51,345 nt of DNA from an uncultured Clostridium sp. (lineage in GTDB: Bacteria; Bacillota; Clostridia; TANB77; CAG-508), in assembly GCA_930990555.1 (NCBI GenBank), contig CAKNPW010000013.1, forward strand, positions 1-51,345. The letters are read 5' to 3'. Shown here piece after piece: positions 9,618 to 17,461 of this stretch (the stretch's first letter is position 1; every line of letters starts with the position of its first letter). The notes under the pieces were generated by a model. That model searched no databases, was not told the origin of the DNA, and saw only the letters and a program-made list of their open reading frames with translations. The translations under genes were made by a program, and so were the position numbers.

Positions 9618-9662
9618 TAGGGATTTTAGGACCGTCCCCGAATCCCTATTTGAATCCCTATT
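9618..9662 (-). repeat. REP-like palindromic repeat, copy 4, inside the por operon
   Basis: A diverged copy (core GGACCGTCCCCG on the plus strand) with an extra half-end, AATCCCTATT. It sits directly after the porC stop, in the porC-porD gap. As part of the mRNA it would form a stem. Confidence 0.85.
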
Positions 9663-10242
9663 ATTGTACTTTTACAACTTTTTGTAATGCTATTTCTAAT
9701 GCTTTCATATTTCCACCTATAACTTCTGGCTTTTTGGCAAATTTGTGTTTAAAAGAACCTTCCATATCTTGTAAGAATTCTTTTTCAGGAATAATTCCTG
9801 TTACTTTAACAACTGCAGCAAGCATAGGAGTATTTGGAAAATACTTTCCTAAAGCTTCGATAGAAACAGTTCTTGCATCTATTGTATATATGTGTCCTTT
9901 ATATCCTTTTAATAATTTTTTTAGTGTTTCACCATCTTTTGTAGTATTAATAATAATTGCTCCAGATTCTTTTAAACCTGCAGTAACATCTACAGAATTT
10001 AATAAAGTATCATCAACAACTACTACATAATCTGGATTGTAAATATTACAATGTATTCTAATAGGTGTTGTACTAATTCTGTTATAAGCTGTAATTGGTG
10101 CACCCATTCTTTCAGCTCCGTATTCAGGAAATCCTTGTATATATTTTCCTGTGTTAAATGCTGCATCAGCTAGTAACAAAGAAGCTGTTTTTGCACCTTG
10201 GCCACCTCTACCATGCCATCTAATTTCAATTAAATCGTTCAT
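9661..10242 (-). CDS. porC: Pyruvate:ferredoxin oxidoreductase gamma subunit
   Basis: A 193-residue subunit that starts with the hallmark IRWHGRGGQGAKTASLLLADA, followed by FPEYGAERMGAPI. It is the first gene of the por operon. A consensus-like promoter lies about 50 bases upstream, and AAAAGGAGG precedes the ATG. The TAA stop touches REP copy 4. Binding of CoA or contact with ferredoxin is family knowledge, not visible here. Confidence 0.92.
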   Translation of the reverse strand: MNDLIEIRWHGRGGQGAKTASLLLADAAFNTGKYIQGFPEYGAERMGAPITAYNRISTTPIRIHCNIYNPDYVVVVDDTLLNSVDVTAGLKESGAIIINTTKDGETLKKLLKGYKGHIYTIDARTVSIEALGKYFPNTPMLAAVVKVTGIIPEKEFLQDMEGSFKHKFAKKPEVIGGNMKALEIALQKVVKVQ

Positions 10243-10293
10243 TGGTTTGAAATTACCTCCTTTTAGTAAATTTACGTATAAATATACACTTAA

Positions 10294-10322
10294 AGTATAT
10301 TCTTAAAACCCGTAAGTGTCAA
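10294..10322 (-). promoter_or_regulatory. Sigma-A promoter of porCDAB
   Basis: On the minus strand a perfect TTGACA (10317-10322) is followed after 17 bp by TATACT (10294-10299). It points at porC. Downstream lies a partly palindromic ACTTTAAGTGTATA stretch that could be an operator, but nothing decisive is seen. Confidence 0.85.
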
Positions 10323-10367
10323 GGTAATTTGTTAGAATAAATGGTCATAAAAAATAAAAATATTAAG

Positions 10368-10396
10368 TAGACATAATGCGTAAAAAGTGATATACT
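10368..10396 (+). promoter_or_regulatory. Sigma-A promoter of the 10443 gene
   Basis: TAGACA (10368-10373), a 17-bp spacer, then TATACT (10391-10396). It is divergent from the por promoter; the two promoters are about 45 bp apart. Confidence 0.8.
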
Positions 10397-10442
10397 ATAA
10401 AGGCTAAAAGCAAGTTGAAAAAAGAATAGGAGGAATTTTTGA

Positions 10443-12077
10443 ATGATTATTCGAAGAAGATTGAGACCAAAGGAATTGAAAGAGTTTGATTTGTACTTTG
10501 GAAATCTAAAGAAACTAGCAGAAAAGGATTTAAGCGAGGAGGAATTAAGAGAAATAAAAATTTCAGTAACTAATTTAAACCGGTTTTATAGGGTAGATTA
10601 CGATGACACAGCAAGAAAAGATACTGCTATGATGATATGGGACAGAGTGCAGCAGATATTCTATAATGAGATGAATGAAACCCAAAAAGAGATATGCGAG
10701 GAGTATGAATTGTTAACCCAAATTGCATTAGCGACTTTGGGAAAAACAATCCATCTAAAAGATGCATACATGAAATTGGCAAGAAGTCATACGATAGATA
10801 TAATTCTTGAAGCTTTTAACGACAAAACTTTCCTTGAAAACGTATTCATAGAAGTAAAAGCAGAAGCTTATCTGCCAATAATTCATATGATTGACCTATA
10901 TGGGGTTGATGATTTTGAGATAACAAAAGGAACAGATTTGTCAAGAATAATATTGCCAGATCAAATTTTAAGTAAAATAGAAAATATAGCTGGTAGATAT
11001 GCGGAACAATTAGCAAACCGCATAACTTATTACATAATTATAATACTAGATATTCTTGACAAGGGCTGGGAGAGTGTACCCTTACTTTGGGTGGTAATGG
11101 AAAATAGCATTTTTAGAAAAATGCTGTTTAATAATATTATGAGAAAACTACCCCAAGAAAGAGTTGCTTTCTGGAAAGAATTAACAATGGATACGAGGCA
11201 TTGGTTATATGATTGCAGGTTATTTAGCACTTCTAAGATACAAGACATGGAAAAATATGTCGTCGACATAAAAACTGAATGTGGAAAGAAATTGCAGGAT
11301 GAAAATTTTTATTTTAATCTTGCTCAAGCAATTATTTTACAGGATGAAAATTTACTTGCAATTTATTTCACTCTAACAAAAGAGGAGAAAAATATTGTAA
11401 GGAATGAAGCTGTTGTAATGGCACGGAAAATAAAAAAAATTATATTGGAAGTGTTAGATGATTTTGTTGTAGATTATGTGTATAAAGACCCAGTCGCAAA
11501 TGAAGATATAATAAATATCATCAGCTTTTTTTTCCAAATGTTTTATTTTACAAGACCAATTATGGCTAATGAGATGGAAAAGAGAGGTGTAGATAAAGCT
11601 GATTGGAAATTTTTAGAGAGCTTATTTTTACTAAAGATTAAGAAACTCGAGACACCGTTTCTAACAACAAGAAAGGAACAGAAACTTATAGAAGCTGTTG
11701 ATGAAACTTTGTTTGAGCTAACAATTAATGATATAAAGCAATTAGACTCAAAAGTTAAAACAGCCAAAAATAAAATAGAAGCTCTAAGTTTATTACTAGG
11801 GTATGTATGTAAACAAAAAGAAAAACAGAGTTCTCTGGAATTATTAAAAGAAACCTCGTTGAGAAATTATAAGGAAGGCGTAAGAAGAGAAGTGATGCAA
11901 TTCTCTCTTAATAACCTTTCAACTAAAAATGCTGACTTGGATAAAGCTTTACAGGTGTTAGAATCCTTAGATAATGGCTTTGTAAACAAAGAAGAATTTT
12001 CAAAGGCACAGCAAACGATGGGGGTAAAAGAGAAATATATAAAAATGTTTTTCTTCTTTTATTCACCACATTTCTAA
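10443..12077 (+). CDS. Unrecognised 544-residue protein
   Basis: I do not recognise a family. The protein is soluble-looking and mostly helical, starting MIIRRRLRPKELKEFDLYF. It has long amphipathic stretches and two hydrophobic helical patches (YYIIIILDIL near residue 200, IISFFFQMFYF near 365) that could be buried helices or weak membrane segments. No nucleotide-binding or catalytic motif is evident. It has a strong ribosome site (AGGAGG) and its own promoter and terminator, so it forms a single-gene unit between por and min. Codon use looks less AT-extreme than in neighbours (CGG, GTC-GAC and CTG codons appear), which hints at a different origin or expression level. Confidence 0.75.
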   Translation: MIIRRRLRPKELKEFDLYFGNLKKLAEKDLSEEELREIKISVTNLNRFYRVDYDDTARKDTAMMIWDRVQQIFYNEMNETQKEICEEYELLTQIALATLGKTIHLKDAYMKLARSHTIDIILEAFNDKTFLENVFIEVKAEAYLPIIHMIDLYGVDDFEITKGTDLSRIILPDQILSKIENIAGRYAEQLANRITYYIIIILDILDKGWESVPLLWVVMENSIFRKMLFNNIMRKLPQERVAFWKELTMDTRHWLYDCRLFSTSKIQDMEKYVVDIKTECGKKLQDENFYFNLAQAIILQDENLLAIYFTLTKEEKNIVRNEAVVMARKIKKIILEVLDDFVVDYVYKDPVANEDIINIISFFFQMFYFTRPIMANEMEKRGVDKADWKFLESLFLLKIKKLETPFLTTRKEQKLIEAVDETLFELTINDIKQLDSKVKTAKNKIEALSLLLGYVCKQKEKQSSLELLKETSLRNYKEGVRREVMQFSLNNLSTKNADLDKALQVLESLDNGFVNKEEFSKAQQTMGVKEKYIKMFFFFYSPHF

Positions 12078-12103
12078 AATTCAATTCAAGAATTCATAAA
12101 AAG

Positions 12104-12129
12104 GAGCAGGATGCTATCCTGCTCTTTTT
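12104..12129 (+). terminator. Intrinsic terminator after the 10443 gene
   Basis: A 9-bp stem, GAGCAGGAT with ATCCTGCTC, is followed by TTTTT. Confidence 0.85.
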
Positions 12130-12188
12130 CCATCTAAAAATATATATTAAAAAAACGTATAAATCTTACGCAAATAAGCTTTCTAAGA

Positions 12189-12217
12189 TTGACTTTTTAG
12201 ACTTTTTCATATATTAT
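12189..12217 (+). promoter_or_regulatory. Sigma-A promoter of minDE-rodA
   Basis: TTGACT (12189-12194), 17-bp spacer, TATTAT (12212-12217), about 60 bases before the minD ATG. Confidence 0.75.
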
Positions 12218-12278
12218 AGTAATGTCAAATTTTATGTATAAATGAGATATTAAAGCACTAGCTTAAGGAGGAAGATTT

Positions 12279-13073
12279 ATGGGAGAAGTAATAGTTATAA
12301 CATCTGGTAAAGGAGGAGTAGGAAAAACAACTACAACAGCTAATTTAGGTTCTGCCCTAGCACTAGAAGGCAAAAAAGTAGTATTGGTAGATACAGATAT
12401 AGGTCTTCGTAATTTAGATGTTGTAATGGGATTAGAAAATAGAATTGTATACGATATCGTAGACGTTGTAGAAGAAAAATGTAAATTAAGACAAGCATTA
12501 ATAAAGGACAAGCGTTTTCAAGAATTATTCCTATTACCTGCTGCCCAAACAAGAGATAAAAGTGCAATAACAGAAGAACAAATGAGAGATTTAACAAAAC
12601 AATTAAAAGAAGAATTTGACTATATTTTAATAGACTGTCCAGCAGGAATAGAGCAAGGTTTTAAAAATGCAATTGTAGGAGCAGATAAGGCAATAGTTGT
12701 AACTATGCCAGAAATTTCAGCTATAAGAGATGCTGATAGAATAATAGGATTATTAGAATCATCTGACATAAAGAATCCACAATTAATTATAAATAAATTA
12801 AGACCAGAAATGGTTAGAAAAGGTAAAATGATGGATGTTGATGATATAGTAGATTTATTATCAATAGAACTTTTAGGAGTAGTACCAGATGACGAATATG
12901 TAATTACTCAAACCAATAAAGGGGAACCTGTTATATCTAACAGAAAAGCACCTTCAGGTAAAGCATATATGGAGACTGCTAAGCGTATTCTAGGGGAAGA
13001 TATAGAAGTAACAATACCAGGAAGAGAAAAAGGATTCTTGGCAGCTTTAAAAAGATTTTTTAAAAGAAAATAA
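12279..13073 (+). CDS. minD: Septum site-determining ATPase MinD
   Basis: A membrane-binding ParA/MinD-type ATPase that positions the division septum by recruiting the MinC inhibitor. At 264 aa it has the family length. The deviant Walker A motif is GKGGVGKTT (about 10-18); then come DTDIGLRNLD and the Walker B-like ILIDCPAGIEQGF. The last residues, GFLAALKRFFKRK, form the amphipathic membrane-targeting helix. The ATG follows AAGGAGGAAG. It is followed 19 bases later by minE. No minC is in this window, so its partner must lie elsewhere or be missing. Confidence 0.95.
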   Translation: MGEVIVITSGKGGVGKTTTTANLGSALALEGKKVVLVDTDIGLRNLDVVMGLENRIVYDIVDVVEEKCKLRQALIKDKRFQELFLLPAAQTRDKSAITEEQMRDLTKQLKEEFDYILIDCPAGIEQGFKNAIVGADKAIVVTMPEISAIRDADRIIGLLESSDIKNPQLIINKLRPEMVRKGKMMDVDDIVDLLSIELLGVVPDDEYVITQTNKGEPVISNRKAPSGKAYMETAKRILGEDIEVTIPGREKGFLAALKRFFKRK

Positions 13074-13092
13074 TTAACATTGGAGGTAAAAT

Positions 13093-13938
13093 ATGTTCGA
13101 AAATATAGTAGGTTTCTTCAAAAAATTACTAAAAAAAGAAGAGGAAGAAGAAAACAATAAAGATATGGCAAAAGAAAGATTACATCTAGTATTAATGCAA
13201 GATAGAGCAAACGTTTCTGCAGATTTCTTAGAAATGATGAAACAAGAAATTATAGATGTAATTAAAAAATATATAGATGTAGACGAAAAAGAAATAGATG
13301 TTCATTTAACAAGTAAGACTAACGAAGATGGTACAGCAGCAGCTCCAGCATTATATGCCAATATCCCAATAGTTAGTATTAAACATACTGGGGAAATGGA
13401 TGACGAAGTAGTAGAAAAAGTTCAAGAACAAGAAATAGAAGAGAAAAAAGATAATAAGCAAGAGGCTCAAAATACAAAAACAGATAAAGAAACAGCTAAT
13501 AAAGCAGAAATCAAAAAAGAAGAAAATAAAGAAGAAAATAAAGAAGAAAATAAAGAAGAAAATAAAGAAGAAATTACAGTAGAAGCTAAAAAAGAAGAAG
13601 TAAAAGTAGAAGAGATAAAAACAGAGAAAGAGCCTAAAGAAAAGGAAGAACCTAAAAAGGAAAAAGAAGCGAAAACAGAACTAGAAAAAACAGTTAAACA
13701 AGAAGAGAATGTCTCAATAGAAAATGCGCAAACTACTACAGATGTAAAAATTGACACTAAAAAGGATACGGAACCTAAAGAAACATATAATATGCAAGTG
13801 AATGCTGAAGTAAAAGAAAATAATATAAATGCAAAACAAGACAACAAGAATATAACAACAAATTCACAAGTAAACCAAGAATTTGTAATACATAATAATA
13901 GAAAAAGAAGAAATAAAAAAAGAAAAGGAAGAAGATAA
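13093..13938 (+). CDS. minE: MinE with a long Lys/Glu-rich C-terminal extension
   Basis: Residues 1-115 match the cell-division topological factor MinE: a basic amphipathic N-terminal helix (MFENIVGFFKKLLKK), the MinD-contact segment KERLHLVLMQDRANVSADF, and the strand IDVHLTSK of the dimer fold. MinE usually ends near 90 residues. Here about 165 residues follow, almost entirely Lys, Glu, Asn and Thr, with a short tandem repeat (EENK, encoded at about 13518-13570) and a very basic end (NNRKRRNKKRKGRR). The frame stays open, so the tail is probably translated. MinE stimulates MinD ATPase and drives its membrane cycling; what the tail does is unknown. It could be a disordered tether, possibly to nucleic acid through the basic end. 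Confidence 0.88.
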   Translation: MFENIVGFFKKLLKKEEEEENNKDMAKERLHLVLMQDRANVSADFLEMMKQEIIDVIKKYIDVDEKEIDVHLTSKTNEDGTAAAPALYANIPIVSIKHTGEMDDEVVEKVQEQEIEEKKDNKQEAQNTKTDKETANKAEIKKEENKEENKEENKEENKEEITVEAKKEEVKVEEIKTEKEPKEKEEPKKEKEAKTELEKTVKQEENVSIENAQTTTDVKIDTKKDTEPKETYNMQVNAEVKENNINAKQDNKNITTNSQVNQEFVIHNNRKRRNKKRKGRR

Positions 13939-13985
13939 ACAAGGGATGTATAACAAATAAAAATATATTACGTAAAGGATGAAAA

Positions 13986-15092
13986 ATGAAGAAGAAAATT
14001 TTAAAAAATGTCGACTGGGGAATTTTTATATGTTGTATTTTATTAGCAATAATAGGGATGATAGCCTTGTTCTCTGCAACTTATGATTCAGAAGATACAA
14101 GTTTGCAGAGGCAATTAATATGGTTTGTTATTTGTATTCCAGTGGTTTTTATTATAATATTTATAGATTATGAAGCAATAGCTAAAATATCGCCGATTTT
14201 GTATGGAATAGTTTTGATAATGTTGGTTATAGTATTATTTACAGATCCAGTGAATGGAGCTACAAGCTGGTTTAACTTAGGATTTCTTTCTATACAACCC
14301 GCGGAATTTGCTAAAATAGCAGTAATTTTGTTTTTAGCACTCGTCCTATGTAAAATACAAGAAAAAGGCAAAAACGAGATAAATAGACCTATAAAATTAT
14401 TAATAGCATTAGCCGTAGTAGCAATTCCAGTACTTTTAATAATAAAACAACCAGATTATGGTACAGCAGCAGCGTTTTTAGTTGCAACAGTAATGATATT
14501 ATATACAGCAGGAATAAATAAAAAATATATTATAGGAACTATTTTATTAGTAGTTATAGCAGTTCCTTTATTGTATTTTTTTGTATTACCAGAACATGCA
14601 AAAGACAGAATTGAGGTATTTTTAAATCCAGAGTCAGACCCACGTGGTTCAGGATACAATTTAACACAATCAAAACTTGCAATAGGAGCAGGTCAATTAA
14701 CAGGTATGGGGCTACTAAAAGGAAATCAAACACAATTAGGTTTCTTATATCCAAAAACAACAGACTTTATATTTTCTGTTATTGGCGAAGAAATGGGCTT
14801 TATAGTTGCAGGTAGTGTAATAATAATATATGTAATCCTAATTACAAAATCAATCTATGTAGCGAAAACTGCAAAAGATGACCTCGGAACATATATTGCA
14901 ATAGGAATAGCAGGAATATTTTTATTCCACATGGTAGAAAATATAGGAATGACAATGGGATTATTACCAATAACAGGTGTACCATTACCATTCGTAAGTT
15001 ATGGAGGAAGTTCATTATTAACTAACTTTATTTTAATAGCATTGTTATTAAATATAAGTGGTAGAAGACAAAAAGCAATATTTATAGAATAA
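13986..15092 (+). CDS. rodA: Rod-shape peptidoglycan polymerase RodA (SEDS family)
   Basis: A polytopic glycosyltransferase that polymerises lipid II during cell elongation. The 368 residues contain about ten membrane helices. SEDS signatures are visible: NGATSWFNLGFLSIQPAEFAK near 90-110, KQPDYGTA (the conserved Asp region near 160), and near the end LLPITGVPLPFVSYGGSS. It follows minE by 47 bases; min genes next to rodA are a common Firmicutes arrangement, which favours RodA over FtsW or SpoVE. Confidence 0.88.
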   Translation: MKKKILKNVDWGIFICCILLAIIGMIALFSATYDSEDTSLQRQLIWFVICIPVVFIIIFIDYEAIAKISPILYGIVLIMLVIVLFTDPVNGATSWFNLGFLSIQPAEFAKIAVILFLALVLCKIQEKGKNEINRPIKLLIALAVVAIPVLLIIKQPDYGTAAAFLVATVMILYTAGINKKYIIGTILLVVIAVPLLYFFVLPEHAKDRIEVFLNPESDPRGSGYNLTQSKLAIGAGQLTGMGLLKGNQTQLGFLYPKTTDFIFSVIGEEMGFIVAGSVIIIYVILITKSIYVAKTAKDDLGTYIAIGIAGIFLFHMVENIGMTMGLLPITGVPLPFVSYGGSSLLTNFILIALLLNISGRRQKAIFIE

Positions 15093-15122
15093 AAAAGTTG
15101 AAAGTACAAGCTTTCAACTTTT
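15093..15122 (+). terminator. Hairpin terminator after rodA
   Basis: A 12-bp perfect stem (15093-15104 with 15111-15122) ends in TTTT. The T-run is short, so some read-through into dusB is possible. Confidence 0.65.
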
Positions 15123-15160
15123 GCAGTTAAAAATAAGTTATAATTAAGGAGAGAAAAAAT

Positions 15161-16144
15161 TTGTATTTAAAAAATATAAAGATTGGAAATTTAGAATTAG
15201 AGAATAATGTGTTCTTAGCACCCATGGCAGGAATTACAGATAAATCATTTAGAATTTTATGCAAGGAAATGGGTGTGGGACTTACAACAACAGAAATGGT
15301 AAGTGCAAAAGCAATTTATTATCATGATAATAAGACTAAAAAATTATACAATTTAGATGGAGAGAAAAGACCAATTAGCATTCAATTATTTGGTAGTGAT
15401 ATAGAAGCAATAAAATATGCTACACAGGAAATAGATAAAATTGCTGATATTATAGATTTTAATATGGGATGTCCAGCTCCTAAAATAGTAAAGAATGGTG
15501 ATGGAAGTAATTTATTACTACATCTGGATCTGTTAGAAAAAATGGTTGTTGCAATAAGGGAAAATACAGATAAACCAATTACTTTTAAAATAAGAAAAGG
15601 TTGGGACGAAAATAATATTGTAGCAGTTCAAGCAGCACAACTAATAGAAAAAGCGGGGGGCTCTGCTATTACAATTCATGGCAGAACTAGAAAAGAATTT
15701 TATTCTGGAAAAGCAGATTGGGACATTATAAAAAAAGTAAAAGAAAGTGTAAATATTCCAGTAATAGGAAATGGAGATATAGTGGATGAAGAAACTGCAG
15801 AATCAATGTTTAAATATACAAATGTAGATGGAATAATGATTGGAAGAGCAGCTTTTGGGAACCCATGGATTTTTAGAGAAATAATACATTATTTAAACAC
15901 AGGTAAAAAAATAGAAAAGCCAACTCTAGACGAAAGATATAATATAATGGTAAGACATATAAATATGGAAATAGAGGAGAGAGGAGAAGAAATTGCAATA
16001 AAAGAGATGAGAAAGCAATTAAGTTGGTATATAAAGAACTTAAAAGATGCAAGTCAAATGAGGGATAGAATAAATAAAATAATAGATAAAGAAGAATTGT
16101 TAAATGAAATAAAAGTATATTTTGAATATCTAAAAAACAATTGA
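15161..16144 (+). CDS. dusB: tRNA-dihydrouridine synthase (DusB-like)
   Basis: A flavoprotein that reduces uridine to dihydrouridine in tRNA. At 327 aa it has the TIM-barrel start FLAPMAGITDKSFRILC, the SIQLFGSD strand, the active-site loop NMGCPAPKIVKNGDGS (catalytic Cys), ITIHGRTRKEFYSG, VIGNGDI and MIGRAAFGNPWIF, followed by the helical C-terminal domain. The start is TTG at 15161: AAGGAGAG lies 7 nt upstream and no ATG fits. In B. subtilis-type genomes DusB is the usual housekeeping member. Confidence 0.92.
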   Translation: MYLKNIKIGNLELENNVFLAPMAGITDKSFRILCKEMGVGLTTTEMVSAKAIYYHDNKTKKLYNLDGEKRPISIQLFGSDIEAIKYATQEIDKIADIIDFNMGCPAPKIVKNGDGSNLLLHLDLLEKMVVAIRENTDKPITFKIRKGWDENNIVAVQAAQLIEKAGGSAITIHGRTRKEFYSGKADWDIIKKVKESVNIPVIGNGDIVDEETAESMFKYTNVDGIMIGRAAFGNPWIFREIIHYLNTGKKIEKPTLDERYNIMVRHINMEIEERGEEIAIKEMRKQLSWYIKNLKDASQMRDRINKIIDKEELLNEIKVYFEYLKNN

Positions 16145-16154
16145 ATAAAATTAG

Positions 16155-16186
16155 AAAAAGAATAGTACATATACTATTCTTTTTTT
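16155..16186 (+). terminator. Intrinsic terminator after dusB
   Basis: A 13-bp stem (16155-16167 with 16172-16184) with a 4-base loop runs into a T7 tract. Confidence 0.85.
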
Positions 16187-16188
16187 AC

Positions 16189-16268
16189 TATATAACAAGG
16201 TTAAGTTACCTATGTCCGTGCGATTGCGAAGCAATCTGTATATGTGGCGAAGCCACTTTTCTTATATA
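16189..16268 (+). other. Two adjacent C(GAA)G hairpins in a possible structured leader
   Basis: GATTGC-GAA-GCAATC (16222-16236) and GTGGC-GAA-GCCAC (16244-16256) form neighbouring short stems with GAA loops. TATATAA (16189-16195) can pair with TTATATA (16262-16268) around both. This would make a three-way junction just before the ribosome site of the next gene. It could be a leader element, a small RNA or the relic of a repeat. Confidence 0.4.
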
Positions 16269-16300
16269 AGGAAAAATTCTATTTTATTTGGGAGGCATTT

Positions 16301-16894
16301 ATGAAAAAAAATAAATTAATTATTTTTTTTGTTTTAGCAATAATTATTGTTTTTATAATTATTTTTTATGTAATGAATAATAAAAAAATCGAAATTGGGA
16401 ATAATGATAATAATCAAATTTTAAATATGAACTCGTATAAAGCTGAAATAGAGGTGACTGTTGTAAGTAATAAAAATACCAATAAATACAAAATGACACA
16501 AGAATATAAAAATGGAGAATACTGTATGCAAGAAGTAGAAGAACCAGAAAATATAAGAGGAGTAAGAATAGAATATTGCAATAATACATTAACTTTAAAA
16601 AATACTAATATGGATCTTACAAATATATTTGAAAATTATAAATATATGGCAGAAAATAATTTATTTTTAAATGAATTTATAGATGATTTTAATAATAGTG
16701 CTAATTCAAATCAAGAAGAAAACGAAAATGAGATAATATTAACAACAGATTGCAAAACTCAAGAAAATAAGTACCAAGTAAAGAAAAAATTAACAATTGA
16801 TAAAAAAACAAATAAACCAAAGAAATTAGAAGTACAAGATATTAACCAAAATATAACTGTTTACATATTATATAATGAGATAAGTTATAAGTAG
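16301..16894 (+). CDS. Membrane-anchored LolA/GerS-like protein
   Basis: A 197-residue protein with an N-terminal hydrophobic segment (about 5-27) and an extracellular domain. The domain starts [20 protein letters not shown], continues with a run of strands, and ends with a [20 protein letters not shown] hairpin. This pattern resembles the LolA-fold proteins of Clostridia such as GerS, which acts in spore germination. ATG 16301 is chosen for GGGAGG 6-9 nt upstream; a longer frame from 16244 has no ribosome site. No lipobox Cys follows the hydrophobic segment, so it is probably anchored by the helix. The MazF gene directly downstream fits the known gerS-alr-maz neighbourhood, but no alr is present here. 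Confidence 0.5.
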   Translation: MKKNKLIIFFVLAIIIVFIIIFYVMNNKKIEIGNNDNNQILNMNSYKAEIEVTVVSNKNTNKYKMTQEYKNGEYCMQEVEEPENIRGVRIEYCNNTLTLKNTNMDLTNIFENYKYMAENNLFLNEFIDDFNNSANSNQEENENEIILTTDCKTQENKYQVKKKLTIDKKTNKPKKLEVQDINQNITVYILYNEISYK

Positions 16895-16965
16895 TAAAAA
16901 GCTATTTTCTTTATCTCGAGCTAGTATTTAAAATAAGATATATACTAATAATGGGAGTGAAGAAA

Positions 16966-17316
16966 ATGAATATAAAAAGAGGCGACATGTTTTATGCAGA
17001 CTTAAGTCCTGTTGTTGGCTCAGAACAAGGAGGAATTAGACCAGTTTTAATAATACAAAATGACTTGGGGAATAAATATAGTCCAACTGTAATTGCTGCT
17101 GCAATTACATCCCAAAAAACTAAAAATAAGTTGCCTACACATATAGAAATTAATTCAAAAGATTTTGGCTTAAAATCTGATTCGATAGTACTTGCTGAAC
17201 AAATTAGGACAATAGACAAAAGCAGATTAAAAGAGAGAATAGGTCATATTGATAATGACGAAATTATAGGAAAAATAAATAATGCTCTTGGTGTTAGTTT
17301 CGGTTTAGGCGAATAA
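16966..17316 (+). CDS. mazF: MazF/EndoA-type mRNA interferase
   Basis: A 116-residue type II toxin of the PemK/MazF fold that cuts single-stranded RNA at short sites. The hallmark start [19 protein letters not shown] and [10 protein letters not shown], then [10 protein letters not shown] and THIEI, match the Bacillus EndoA/NdoA group. ATG 16966 has GGGAG 8 nt upstream; the ATG at 16951 overlaps that ribosome site and is rejected. Normally a small ribbon-helix-helix antitoxin gene precedes it; here the upstream gene is the GerS/LolA-like protein and no antitoxin frame is seen. The antitoxin may be encoded elsewhere. Confidence 0.93.
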   Translation: MNIKRGDMFYADLSPVVGSEQGGIRPVLIIQNDLGNKYSPTVIAAAITSQKTKNKLPTHIEINSKDFGLKSDSIVLAEQIRTIDKSRLKERIGHIDNDEIIGKINNALGVSFGLGE

Positions 17317-17318
17317 GG

Positions 17319-17370
17319 AGCAAAGGAACGTTCTTAAATTTCCTTTATAGGAAATTTAGAGCGTTCTTTT
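17319..17370. repeat. Degenerate REP-like hairpin after mazF
   Basis: An imperfect inverted repeat, AAGGAACGTTC... against ...GCGTTCTTTT, folds into a long stem ending in TTTT. It resembles the core of the REP family and may serve as the mazF terminator. With the next copy (17408-17461) it makes a loose doublet. Confidence 0.55.
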
Positions 17371-17407
17371 ATGTCTAGAAATCAGGCATTCCCTAAATTC
17401 TTGCAAA

Positions 17408-17461
17408 ATAGGGATTTTTAAGAACGTCCCTAAATCCCTAAAAAGGTTCCTATATCCCTAT
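17408..17461 (-). repeat. REP-like palindromic repeat, copy 5
   Basis: ATAGGGATTTTTAAGAACG and AAATCCCTAA, then a second half-end ATATCCCTAT. On the minus strand the TAG in its terminal ATAGGG is the stop codon of the HD-GYP gene. Confidence 0.85.

Noticed and set aside
10443..12077. A prophage or integrative element around the unknown gene
   Set aside because: No integrase, structural phage genes, direct repeats or tRNA target were seen nearby.
13093..13938. Frameshift fusion of MinE with another gene
   Set aside because: The frame is continuous, the composition changes gradually, and the tail matches no separate domain or start site.
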